From the NCBI GenBank assembly GCA_002718375.1, contig PBEI01000009.1, forward strand, positions 8,171 through 14,285: a stretch of DNA of 6,115 bases, read 5' to 3'. Shown in pieces: positions 1 to 5,777 of this stretch. The stretch comes from Gammaproteobacteria bacterium. GTDB lineage: Bacteria; Pseudomonadota; Gammaproteobacteria; UBA11654. The number at the start of each line of letters is the position of its first letter. The stretch's first letter is position 1. The notes beneath the pieces were generated by a model. It did no database searches. It was not told where the DNA came from and saw nothing but the letters and a program-made list of their open reading frames with translations. The translations under genes were made by a program, and so were the position numbers.

Positions 1-282
1 CCCTCCTGTGTCCTTTAATGATTTGAGTACTTCAATTACATTAAATGCATAGTCTTCAATTGAAATCGGTTCTTCTATTTTTGATGATTGACCGTATCCC
101 AACATATCAAGAGAAATGGCAGCAATGTTAGTTTTAGAAACAAGGTCATTACAAAAAGTGTCATAGTAACCACCACTATATGGCATTGGATGAAGGCAGA
201 TGATCGTCTTATTTGATTCACCATATTTTCTTCCGTGAACCTGGCCCAGTTTTGTTTCAATATAAAAATTTTTTCTCATCAT
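1..282 (-). CDS. alpha/beta-hydrolase, N-terminal part (cut by window edge)
   Basis: Reading leftward from tandem ATG codons at 282 and 279, 94 codons stay open to the window edge. The protein begins MMRKNFYIETKLGQVHGRKY and shows the opening of an alpha/beta-hydrolase fold. There is an N-terminal beta hairpin, then a strand TIICLHPMPYSGG (about residues 25-37) in the place of the usual LLLHGxPxS oxyanion-hole loop, and then ISLDMLGYGQSS (about 57-68), matching the family's DxxGxGxS loop after strand 4. The nucleophile elbow (GxSxG) would be expected just beyond residue 94, so the catalytic residues cannot be seen. No signal peptide is evident, so it is probably cytoplasmic. Substrate is unknown; meta-cleavage-product hydrolases, esterases and haloalkane dehalogenases all share this start. 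The ribosome site is weak (GAGA-like, at 284-289). The start lies only 11 bases past the receptor's terminator U-tract, so expression may rely on read-through. Confidence 0.85.
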   Translation of the reverse strand, partial: MMRKNFYIETKLGQVHGRKYGESNKTIICLHPMPYSGGYYDTFCNDLVSKTNIAAISLDMLGYGQSSKIEEPISIEDYAFNVIEVLKSLKDTGG

Positions 283-293
283 CAATCTCTAAT

Positions 294-339
294 AAAAAAA
301 GCCCTGTGGTGATTCCTAATGGTATCTGCCACAGGGCTT
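294..339 (-). terminator. Rho-independent terminator of the receptor gene
   Basis: An 11-bp perfect stem pairs 299-309 with 329-339 (core AGCCCTGTGG / CCACAGGGCT). The 19-base interior can pair further (GATTCC with GGTATC, one mismatch) around a TAAT loop. On the minus strand the stem is followed at once by seven T (300-294), so it is oriented to stop transcription from the receptor gene, whose stop codon lies 35 bases upstream. On the plus strand the following sequence is only loosely T-rich. It sits inside the 5' leader of the hydrolase gene. Confidence 0.9.
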
Positions 340-373
340 ATGTTTTATCTAATATTTACTTAATAAGCAACAA

Positions 374-2845
374 TTAGAAATTATACGTTACACGAAGTCC
401 ATATTCTCTCTGATCTCTAAGATGAATATGAGTACTTTCTACAGCAAAGTTATAAGAAAAAGTATTTGTTCTTACAAAGTCGCTGGTGTCAGCGATATTA
501 TTACCACCCAATGGAGCATCTTCATCAGTTAAATTCGCAACGTATGCTTCAATACTGATATTGTCCATTCTTACACCTGCACGCAAATTAATTTCTGTTG
601 CGTTAGGTATAACAGACATATTTGTTACTTCATCATAGTAATTACCTGTGTAGTAAAGCTCGCCTCTCATGTATAGATTACCGAAAGACATTTCTCGTTC
701 GTTGGTTACTACCAATGAGCCTTGCCACTCTGGATAACGAGCTGCGACTTGTCCAACGCAATTTGAGTTACCAAATACATCATCAAAGTCACCACAGTCA
801 GCGCCAGCTGGGAAGCTAGCGATCTTCGCTCTGGTATAACCTACACCGCCTTGAACAGTTGTGTTCTCAGACGCTGCCCACGTGAAATCAAACTCTAACC
901 CTTCAATGTCAGAGGAAGTTCCATTTCCGCTGAAAGCAACTGTACACGTTGGTACATTACCTGTAGGGTCACAATTCAGGTCAGCTGGAATAATTCCAAA
1001 ACCAGAATAAACCTGATCTTTTCTTTCCATGCTAAACATAGCAAGAGTCATAGCAAAACGTCCGTCGTCAGATGTTTTCTTCCAACCGAATTCCATACTA
1101 GTAAGTTCTTCCTCACCATATGTTTCACCAATCCCTGGAACATCTGTATTAAATGTTGATATTTGTTCTGGCGTATTTAGCTTCGCTGCTACCTCTGGGT
1201 TAAAGCCACCAGGAAGCGTACCTTCACTATAGCTAACATAAATCATTGAGTTGTCAGATAGATCGTTCTTTAAAACGAGTCTTGGCAAAGTTGATTTAAA
1301 TGTTGCAGGAGAAATATTCTTTCCTGCAGAAGCATTAATTCTGTTATCGGCAACTTCATCTTCTTGACGTCTGATTTCAGCAACTAAAGTCATGCTGTCG
1401 CTCAATCTATAATCAATTGAAGCAAATACCCCAAAGGTATCCGCAGTTAAAATAGATGTTGCGCCATCTGGATTACCGATATCAGCAAACCAGTATGAAA
1501 AGAATGGTGAACGTCCATCAAAGAATCCACCATGTGTCTTTGTCATAAGGTCTACCTGAGTCGCACCAATAGACCAATCAAATTGATCATTGGTTCCAGA
1601 TAATCTTACTTCAAAAGTTTCGTCTTCAGTGACCCTTGCTGCAGCAGTGTGGAATCCAAATCCAGCATCTGCATCAAAGTCATGGAAAAGAAGATAATCA
1701 TCATCATTTGATCCATAGGCAACATTTAGATTCATGCTGTCTGATATATCATATGAGATTGTTACTGACATTCTTTCACCATCCCTTATAAGTCCATATC
1801 CATTGAACTTAAGGTCAGTAAAAGTGTGGTCACCAATTGGATAATAACCTTCTCTGCTTCCACCAGGTTGCAAATGTGACATCGCACGATTCCAATTATA
1901 AAGACTTGTTGAAGCTCCAAGAGAGGTAGGGATTTGAAGGTTACCTTGATAAATTGACTCCAAACCATTTTCAGTGAAGCAAGTCCACCCTGTTACATTA
2001 CTGGTAGGTTGAGCACAAAAGTTGTGTTCATCCAATCCACCAGCAACGGCATAAGCACCCGGACCATCTAAATCTTCGTATCTTGAAGCTCTAAGAGTGA
2101 TATTCAAGTCATCAGAAGGATTGATGTCGATTAAGGCACCTAATGCAAGACTCTGCTCATCACCCAATCTTTGTGGCGCTTCAAGCAAAGCATTGTTATT
2201 CATATAGTGGCCGTCTTTATCTGTATAAGACCAGTTTAATCTCGCACCGACCATATCACCAATAGGGCCTTCGAAGAACCCAGTAGCTGATGCGCCACTC
2301 TTGTTAGCATAATCATATTCGATTGAACCTTTAAACTCATCTCCAGGCTTAGCTGTGACGATATTAATGGCACCAGAATATGTATTACGTCCAAACAGTG
2401 CTGATTGTGGGCCTTTGATGATTTCAACTCGCTCAACTTGAGTGATCGGAAGACTGTGAAGTCCTGATGTAACGATCAAGCCATCTACAAAAACTGATGA
2501 CGTTCGTTGAAGCGGTGAAGTTGCATCAAATGTAACGCCTCTGAATCTTGGCATTACCACAACACGACCATTCTCATTATTCATTGATTCGATGAAGAGA
2601 CCTGGAGCAGTCTTTTGAACATCTAGTATGTTCTTAAAGCCTGCAGCTTTAATCTCTGCTGCATCAACTGCTGTAATGGCAAGAGGAGTTTCAAAGATTG
2701 ATTCTTCCTTCTTTCTTGCTGTTACAGTGATTTCTTCAATAGCAAATGCTCCGTCTTGTGCAGTTGTATTGTTAACTAAACCAAATGACAGAATAACGGC
2801 AAAAGCCAATCCTGTATGGAATAGTTTTGATTTGATTTTAAACAT
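374..2845 (-). CDS. TonB-dependent outer-membrane receptor
   Basis: An 823-residue TonB-dependent receptor that would import a scarce ligand across the outer membrane using energy from TonB-ExbB-ExbD. A signal peptide covers about residues 1-30 (KIKSK, hydrophobic core, cleavage near TTAQ/DG). A TonB box EEITVTA follows at about 37-43. The plug domain spans about 50-167 and ends in VERVEIIKGPQSALFGRN...GAINIVTAKP, a strong family signature. The rest is a beta barrel with YVSYSEGTLPGGFNP (about 536-550) and ends REYGLRVTYNF, the terminal aromatic needed for barrel assembly. Length is normal for the family. It has exactly six cysteines, in three close pairs (277/289, 625/634, 684/696), probably loop disulfides. 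The start at 2845 is preferred over an in-frame ATG at 2857 because GAGGG lies 5 bases before it. The ligand cannot be told from sequence; homologues are labelled siderophore receptors by default, but the neighbours suggest an organic substrate. Confidence 0.95.
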   Translation of the reverse strand: MFKIKSKLFHTGLAFAVILSFGLVNNTTAQDGAFAIEEITVTARKKEESIFETPLAITAVDAAEIKAAGFKNILDVQKTAPGLFIESMNNENGRVVVMPRFRGVTFDATSPLQRTSSVFVDGLIVTSGLHSLPITQVERVEIIKGPQSALFGRNTYSGAINIVTAKPGDEFKGSIEYDYANKSGASATGFFEGPIGDMVGARLNWSYTDKDGHYMNNNALLEAPQRLGDEQSLALGALIDINPSDDLNITLRASRYEDLDGPGAYAVAGGLDEHNFCAQPTSNVTGWTCFTENGLESIYQGNLQIPTSLGASTSLYNWNRAMSHLQPGGSREGYYPIGDHTFTDLKFNGYGLIRDGERMSVTISYDISDSMNLNVAYGSNDDDYLLFHDFDADAGFGFHTAAARVTEDETFEVRLSGTNDQFDWSIGATQVDLMTKTHGGFFDGRSPFFSYWFADIGNPDGATSILTADTFGVFASIDYRLSDSMTLVAEIRRQEDEVADNRINASAGKNISPATFKSTLPRLVLKNDLSDNSMIYVSYSEGTLPGGFNPEVAAKLNTPEQISTFNTDVPGIGETYGEEELTSMEFGWKKTSDDGRFAMTLAMFSMERKDQVYSGFGIIPADLNCDPTGNVPTCTVAFSGNGTSSDIEGLEFDFTWAASENTTVQGGVGYTRAKIASFPAGADCGDFDDVFGNSNCVGQVAARYPEWQGSLVVTNEREMSFGNLYMRGELYYTGNYYDEVTNMSVIPNATEINLRAGVRMDNISIEAYVANLTDEDAPLGGNNIADTSDFVRTNTFSYNFAVESTHIHLRDQREYGLRVTYNF

Positions 2846-2850
2846 GTTTA

Positions 2851-2855
2851 CCCTC
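2851..2855 (-). promoter_or_regulatory. Shine-Dalgarno that fixes the receptor start
   Basis: GAGGG on the minus strand lies 5 bases before the ATG at 2845. The upstream in-frame ATG at 2857 overlaps this motif and has only TTCTAATTT before it, so the shorter 823-residue product, which also gives a cleaner signal peptide, is the likely one. Confidence 0.75.
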
Positions 2856-2874
2856 ATAAATTAGAAGTGTGTGT

Positions 2875-2903
2875 ATTTTAATAATTTGACAGGACGCTGT
2901 CAA
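2875..2903 (-). promoter_or_regulatory. sigma70 promoter of the receptor gene
   Basis: On the minus strand a perfect -35 TTGACA (2903-2898) is followed by a 17-base spacer and a -10 TAAAAT (2880-2875, five of six consensus bases). Transcription should begin near 2868, leaving a leader of about 23 bases with the GAGGG ribosome site. The -35 and most of the spacer lie within the inverted repeat at 2886-2903, which suggests repression by steric blocking. Confidence 0.75.
2886..2903. promoter_or_regulatory. operator-like inverted repeat, copy 1
   Basis: TTGACAG-GACG-CTGTCAA is a perfect 7-bp inverted repeat with a 4-base centre, the size and symmetry of a site for a dimeric MarR- or TetR-type repressor. 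It covers the -35 and spacer of the receptor promoter. The MarR-type protein encoded at 4961-5455 is the nearest candidate ligand (inference). Confidence 0.7.
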
Positions 2904-2929
2904 TTTAATCGACAGGACGCTGTCAATTT
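2888..2929. repeat. two direct copies of a 19-bp unit
   Basis: GACAGGACGCTGTCAATTT occurs identically at 2888-2906 and 2911-2929, a 23-bp period or roughly two helical turns. Even the non-palindromic centre GACG and the trailing AATTT are conserved, which points to a recent duplication or strong selection on the whole unit. Only two full copies are present, so this is not a CRISPR array. Confidence 0.9.
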
Positions 2930-2937
2930 GACAGCGT
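2909..2937. promoter_or_regulatory. operator copy 2 with overlapping 21-bp palindrome
   Basis: Copy 2 (2909-2926) reads TCGACAG-GACG-CTGTCAA, one arm mismatch away from copy 1. Its right arm is shared with a second, larger palindrome at 2917-2937: ACGCTGTCAA, a central T, then TTGACAGCGT, giving perfect 10-bp arms. The third GACAG half-site (2930-2934) thus completes a five-half-site array of alternating orientation. The right end overlaps the TTGACA at 2928-2933 that may serve the rightward operon. Confidence 0.7.
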
Positions 2938-2956
2938 AAAAGATTTTCTTCACTAT
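2928..2956 (+). promoter_or_regulatory. possible promoter of the rightward operon
   Basis: A perfect -35 TTGACA (2928-2933) lies 17 bases before CACTAT (2951-2956), a poor -10 with three consensus matches. This arrangement would start transcription at about 2963, the A of the first ATG, giving a leaderless message that fits the lack of a ribosome site. A better -10 match, TATTAT (2954-2959), has a 20-base spacer and would start inside the gene. The -35 may owe its match only to being part of the operator, so this is tentative. Confidence 0.35.
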
Positions 2957-2962
2957 TATTCA

Positions 2963-4063
2963 ATGCTTTGCTCAGAAAAATACATTGGGTTGTTCGCTCT
3001 ATCACTTTTCATCTCATCAATTTCAATTGATGCAAAGCTCGTCAATTCTGATGGATCATATGAAACTGTTCCACTTGAAAAAGACAATGTGACACTTGCT
3101 GTGATTCAAACAGGTATCAATTCCCTTCAAGACTTTGATGATCCAAAAGTGGGGCTTAGAGAGAATCTAGATCACATGATTGAAATGGGAGAAGAAGCCT
3201 GTGCACAAAATCCTAAACCAGATTTTCTTCTCTTCCATGAATTTCCTCTGACAGGATATTCATCTGGCAGCCGAGCAGAAAAACTAAAATACACCATTCA
3301 GGTTACAGGACCAGAGACATTGGAACTTGGAAAACTCTCAAAAAGATGTGATGCATATCTCATTTTTGGTAGTTATGCTACTGATCCGGACTGGCCGCAA
3401 CATATTCTTAGCATCAATGCAGTTCTTGGTAGAGATGGCTCTCTCAAAAAAGCATACTGGAAATCAAGAAATATTAAGAGAATTTATCCTGACCGAGAAA
3501 TCCCAACGACAACCATAGAAGCTGTGAGAGATAAGTATCGAGAAAAATATGGAATAGATGAAGAATTTCCAGTGCTGAAAACCGAATTTGGAAATATTGC
3601 TGTAAGCACAGTACAAGGCGATCCATTTATTTTTGCAGCCTTTGCCATGAAAGGTGTCGAGATTATGCTCAGAACGGCAACACTCTTTGATGAGTCTGAT
3701 GTAAGAGCAATGTCTTGGAGTAATAATTTTTATAGTGCAATGGCAAATATTACCTTGCCTCTTGGTGGTCCTTATAGTGAGAGCGGTGGAAAATCAATAA
3801 TCACGGCTCCCAATGGAGATTTATTAGCCAAACATCCAAGCACACATGAGGAAGGCATCATCACTGCCAAAATACCAATCGCTGAATTCAGGAAAAATAG
3901 AACAATACCCCACTATGCTCTAGATATGGTGCAAGAAGTCTTTTCAGACTACCAGCAGGAGATTCCAATGAATCATCTGGACATGAACCCCAATGAGCTG
4001 CCTGAAACAGGAGAAGCCATGAAAGATTACTTCGATGATATCAGTCGATATTTAAATAAATAA
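2963..4063 (+). CDS. exported nitrilase-fold (CN-hydrolase-like) protein lacking the catalytic Cys
   Basis: A 366-residue protein of the nitrilase/amidase (carbon-nitrogen hydrolase) fold. The N-terminus looks like a signal peptide (K6, hydrophobic 8-22, possible cleavage after A24), unusual for this mostly cytoplasmic family. The domain starts at VTLAVIQTGIN (about 43-53). The triad glutamate is E93 in FLLFHEFPLTGYS and the triad lysine is K167 in KKAYWKSRN. The segment that should hold the nucleophile, EFGNIAVSTVQGDPF followed by FAMKGVEIMLR (about 208-237), matches the family on both flanks but has no cysteine; V217, T216 or S215 falls at that place. The only cysteines are at 3, 80 and 129. 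It may be a non-catalytic member or use another residue. The ATG at 2963 is the only usable start: a stop lies in frame at 2906 with no start codon between. No Shine-Dalgarno is present. It is the first gene of the rightward operon. Confidence 0.85.
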   Translation: MLCSEKYIGLFALSLFISSISIDAKLVNSDGSYETVPLEKDNVTLAVIQTGINSLQDFDDPKVGLRENLDHMIEMGEEACAQNPKPDFLLFHEFPLTGYSSGSRAEKLKYTIQVTGPETLELGKLSKRCDAYLIFGSYATDPDWPQHILSINAVLGRDGSLKKAYWKSRNIKRIYPDREIPTTTIEAVRDKYREKYGIDEEFPVLKTEFGNIAVSTVQGDPFIFAAFAMKGVEIMLRTATLFDESDVRAMSWSNNFYSAMANITLPLGGPYSESGGKSIITAPNGDLLAKHPSTHEEGIITAKIPIAEFRKNRTIPHYALDMVQEVFSDYQQEIPMNHLDMNPNELPETGEAMKDYFDDISRYLNK

Positions 4064-4077
4064 AAGCAGGAGAAAAG

Positions 4078-4977
4078 ATGAAATTCAAAATCAGTTTATT
4101 AACAAGTCTTGCAGTCTTATCAATCTTTTTCTTTGACATTGCATCAGCATTTGAGTTGACACCGGGTGCAGGGCAACTCAAGGCTCAACGAAAAATCACA
4201 TGCTCGACCATTGATGACAAACCAATTGTCTATTGGTGGTATGGAAGAATGTATAGCAGAGTTCAAGGAGAGGCTGATCGACTATTATTCCGTGTTGAGG
4301 GCATGAATATCAGAGCATGCACAAGCATAAAAGATCCTGAACGTGGTAATGGCTTTAGGATGGTCAGTCGAGAGTTATTGTTTTACCAAGATCCTCAAAC
4401 TGGTGAAATAATGAATCAGTGGACAAATCCTTGGACAGGGGAAACGGTTGAAGTCCTTCATGTTGCGAATGACCCTGTGAATTGGGGTAGCCAGTTTGAA
4501 AAAGATAGTAATGGCAATCCATTTAAAATGAGAAGCTTTAATACCCACGAAGATGATTGGTGGGATACAACAACAGTACCGCTTTTCTATAAAAATCCAC
4601 TCGGGGGGGACTTTCAGCAATACGTGGGTGGAACTTATCATGCAACAGAAATGTTTAATACAACGGGAAGCATTAAGGATCTTACAGATGACTCTAAAGA
4701 TACAGCAAAAGCAAGCATTGGTTGGGAAAGAATTTCTTATTGGCTTCCATGGATGAAAATGAATGGCAGAGATGGAATAATTTACTTCCACACATTTGGT
4801 AAAAAATTGGATAGCTATGATGACCTTCCAGGATCAATGAAAGAGATAATCATTAGCACCTATCCAAAATATGATCGCCCTCCTCCGACAGATGATCAAA
4901 GGAAGAATGAAACAAGCTGGACATACTTCAAGAAGATGTTGGGAGGAACAGTGAAGGAAAATGAATCAGGACACTAA
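4078..4977 (+). CDS. exported DUF1838-like protein
   Basis: A 299-residue protein that I recognise as resembling the DUF1838 family, which has no established function. A clear signal peptide (KFKIS, hydrophobic core, cleavage at ASA/FEL after residue 24) predicts a periplasmic location. Family-like stretches are KPIVYWWYGRMYS (about 48-60), SRELLFYQDPQTGEIMNQW (about 97-115), NPWTGETVEVLHVANDPVNW (about 117-136), YHATEMFN (about 187-194) and the tryptophan-rich WERISYWLPWMKMNGRDG (about 216-233). The many conserved W, Y, D and H residues suggest a binding pocket, but no catalytic motif is recognisable. AGGAG at 4068-4072, 5 bases before the ATG, is a good ribosome site. It follows the nitrilase-like gene by 14 bases and overlaps the regulator by 17. 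A run of seven G at 4603-4609 stays in frame. Pairing with an exported nitrilase-fold protein suggests both act on one periplasmic substrate (inference). Confidence 0.8.
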   Translation: MKFKISLLTSLAVLSIFFFDIASAFELTPGAGQLKAQRKITCSTIDDKPIVYWWYGRMYSRVQGEADRLLFRVEGMNIRACTSIKDPERGNGFRMVSRELLFYQDPQTGEIMNQWTNPWTGETVEVLHVANDPVNWGSQFEKDSNGNPFKMRSFNTHEDDWWDTTTVPLFYKNPLGGDFQQYVGGTYHATEMFNTTGSIKDLTDDSKDTAKASIGWERISYWLPWMKMNGRDGIIYFHTFGKKLDSYDDLPGSMKEIIISTYPKYDRPPPTDDQRKNETSWTYFKKMLGGTVKENESGH

Positions 4978-5455
4978 AAATAAAAAACTATCTGAAAGTA
5001 TCGAGTTTTTGGCAGACTTTCAGCTTCTTTTTGGGAATATCATTAGAATCAATGGTGCTTTCTTAGAGGTAGCTGAAAAAATTTGTTCAAATGATAACCT
5101 CATTACTGTTCCAATTTGGAGAATAATTGCTGTTATAAGAATACGTCCAATGACGGTTTCTGAAGTCGCAAAATATTTAGGTATTAAAAGACAAAGCGTT
5201 CAATCAACTGTCAATCAAATGAAGAGAAGAGGATTGATTAACTTGAGAAAGAATCCAAATCATAAAACATCCCCTTTGGTGATTCTCACAAAGAAAGGCA
5301 GAGATAAGGTTGATGATATTCTTAAATATCAGAAAAAGTTGACAGATGTTTTTATTGAAGGAATTGATATCACAATGAAAGATGTGGTCTCAAGTAGAGA
5401 GTTTCTCAGAGCTCTAAAAGAAAATTCTGAGAAAAATATTTCAAAATTAAACTAG
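4961..5455 (+). CDS. MarR-family transcriptional regulator
   Basis: A 164-residue winged-helix regulator. The MarR signature is plain: helix-turn-helix MTVSEVAKYLGIKRQSVQST (about 64-83), the recognition-helix end VNQMKRRGLI, and the wing LRKNPNHKTSPLVILTKKG (about 95-113). Helices at about 10-45 and 114-160 would form the dimer interface. Such proteins usually repress their own operon or a divergent gene and release DNA on binding a small aromatic or phenolic ligand. The gene starts 17 bases inside the preceding frame, which points to translational coupling. Possible ribosome sites are AAGGA at 4954-4958, rather close, and GGGAGGA at 4941-4947, rather far. No other in-frame ATG exists near the N-terminus. 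The natural target would be the inverted-repeat array at 2886-2937, 2 kb upstream at the operon head, but this is not shown by sequence. Confidence 0.9.
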   Translation: MNQDTKNKKLSESIEFLADFQLLFGNIIRINGAFLEVAEKICSNDNLITVPIWRIIAVIRIRPMTVSEVAKYLGIKRQSVQSTVNQMKRRGLINLRKNPNHKTSPLVILTKKGRDKVDDILKYQKKLTDVFIEGIDITMKDVVSSREFLRALKENSEKNISKLN

Positions 5456-5463
5456 GAGGAAAT

Positions 5464-5766
5464 ATGAAAGCTTACATGATGGTAAGAGCTGTCATTCATG
5501 ACAGAGAAAAATTTGTTAATGGTTATGGTGCAGAAGCAGCTAAATTGGTTGAAAAGTTTGGTGGTAAATATTTAGTAAGAGCACCTGGTGCTATTCCACT
5601 CGAGGGCATTGATGATCAACAAAATTCTGTTGTCATTTCTGAATGGCCATCAAAAGAAGCTGCTCAGGATTTCTGGAACTCAGATGAATACCAAGAGGTC
5701 AAAAAATTGAGAGAGGGAATTGCAGACTGCTATGTTCTTCTAATTGAATCAGACACACTATCTTAG
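5464..5766 (+). CDS. DUF1330 family protein
   Basis: A 100-residue protein with the full pattern of DUF1330, a small ferredoxin-like (dimeric alpha+beta barrel) fold related to antibiotic-biosynthesis monooxygenase-type domains. Visible landmarks are the first strand AYMMVRAVIHDREKF (about 3-17), KFGGKYLVRAPGAIPLEG (about 31-48), the strand SVVISEWPSKEAAQDFW (about 55-71) and SDEYQEVKKLREGIADC (about 73-89). Length is typical of the family. No signal peptide is seen, so it is cytoplasmic. The function of the family is not established; members often sit in catabolic operons. AGGAGG at 5454-5459, four bases before the ATG, overlaps the regulator's stop codon, so the two are cotranscribed and probably coupled. 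Being placed directly before a VOC-fold protein suggests the two assist the same cytoplasmic reaction step (inference). Confidence 0.88.
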   Translation: MKAYMMVRAVIHDREKFVNGYGAEAAKLVEKFGGKYLVRAPGAIPLEGIDDQQNSVVISEWPSKEAAQDFWNSDEYQEVKKLREGIADCYVLLIESDTLS

Positions 5767-5777
5767 GAGAGTATTTA

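Noticed and set aside
75..260. A 61-codon minus-strand frame
   Set aside because: It lies in another frame of the same strand inside the alpha/beta-hydrolase coding region, whose translation has clear family motifs; the 61-codon product has none.
340..400. Promoter for the alpha/beta-hydrolase on the minus strand
   Set aside because: Only poor matches are present (for example TTGCTT, 17 bases, TAAAAC) in a generally AT-rich stretch, and any such transcript would still have to pass the terminator hairpin.
2628..2864. A 78-codon plus-strand frame opposite the receptor N-terminus
   Set aside because: It is antisense to the signal peptide and plug domain, has no ribosome site, and its hydrophobic product is a mirror of the receptor coding sequence.
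2888..2929. CRISPR-like direct repeats
   Set aside because: Only two copies of a palindromic 19-bp unit with a 4-bp gap; the position between divergent promoters fits operators, and there is no spacer array.
4603..4609. Run of seven G in an AT-rich gene as a frameshift or phase-variation site
   Set aside because: The frame reads through it with family-like sequence on both sides, and a 7-base tract alone is weak evidence; there is no alternative frame that would be joined.
4375..4791. A 138-codon minus-strand frame
   Set aside because: It is antisense to the DUF1838-like gene, its product is Cys/Ile/His-rich with no recognisable fold, and the plus-strand frame is clearly the real one.
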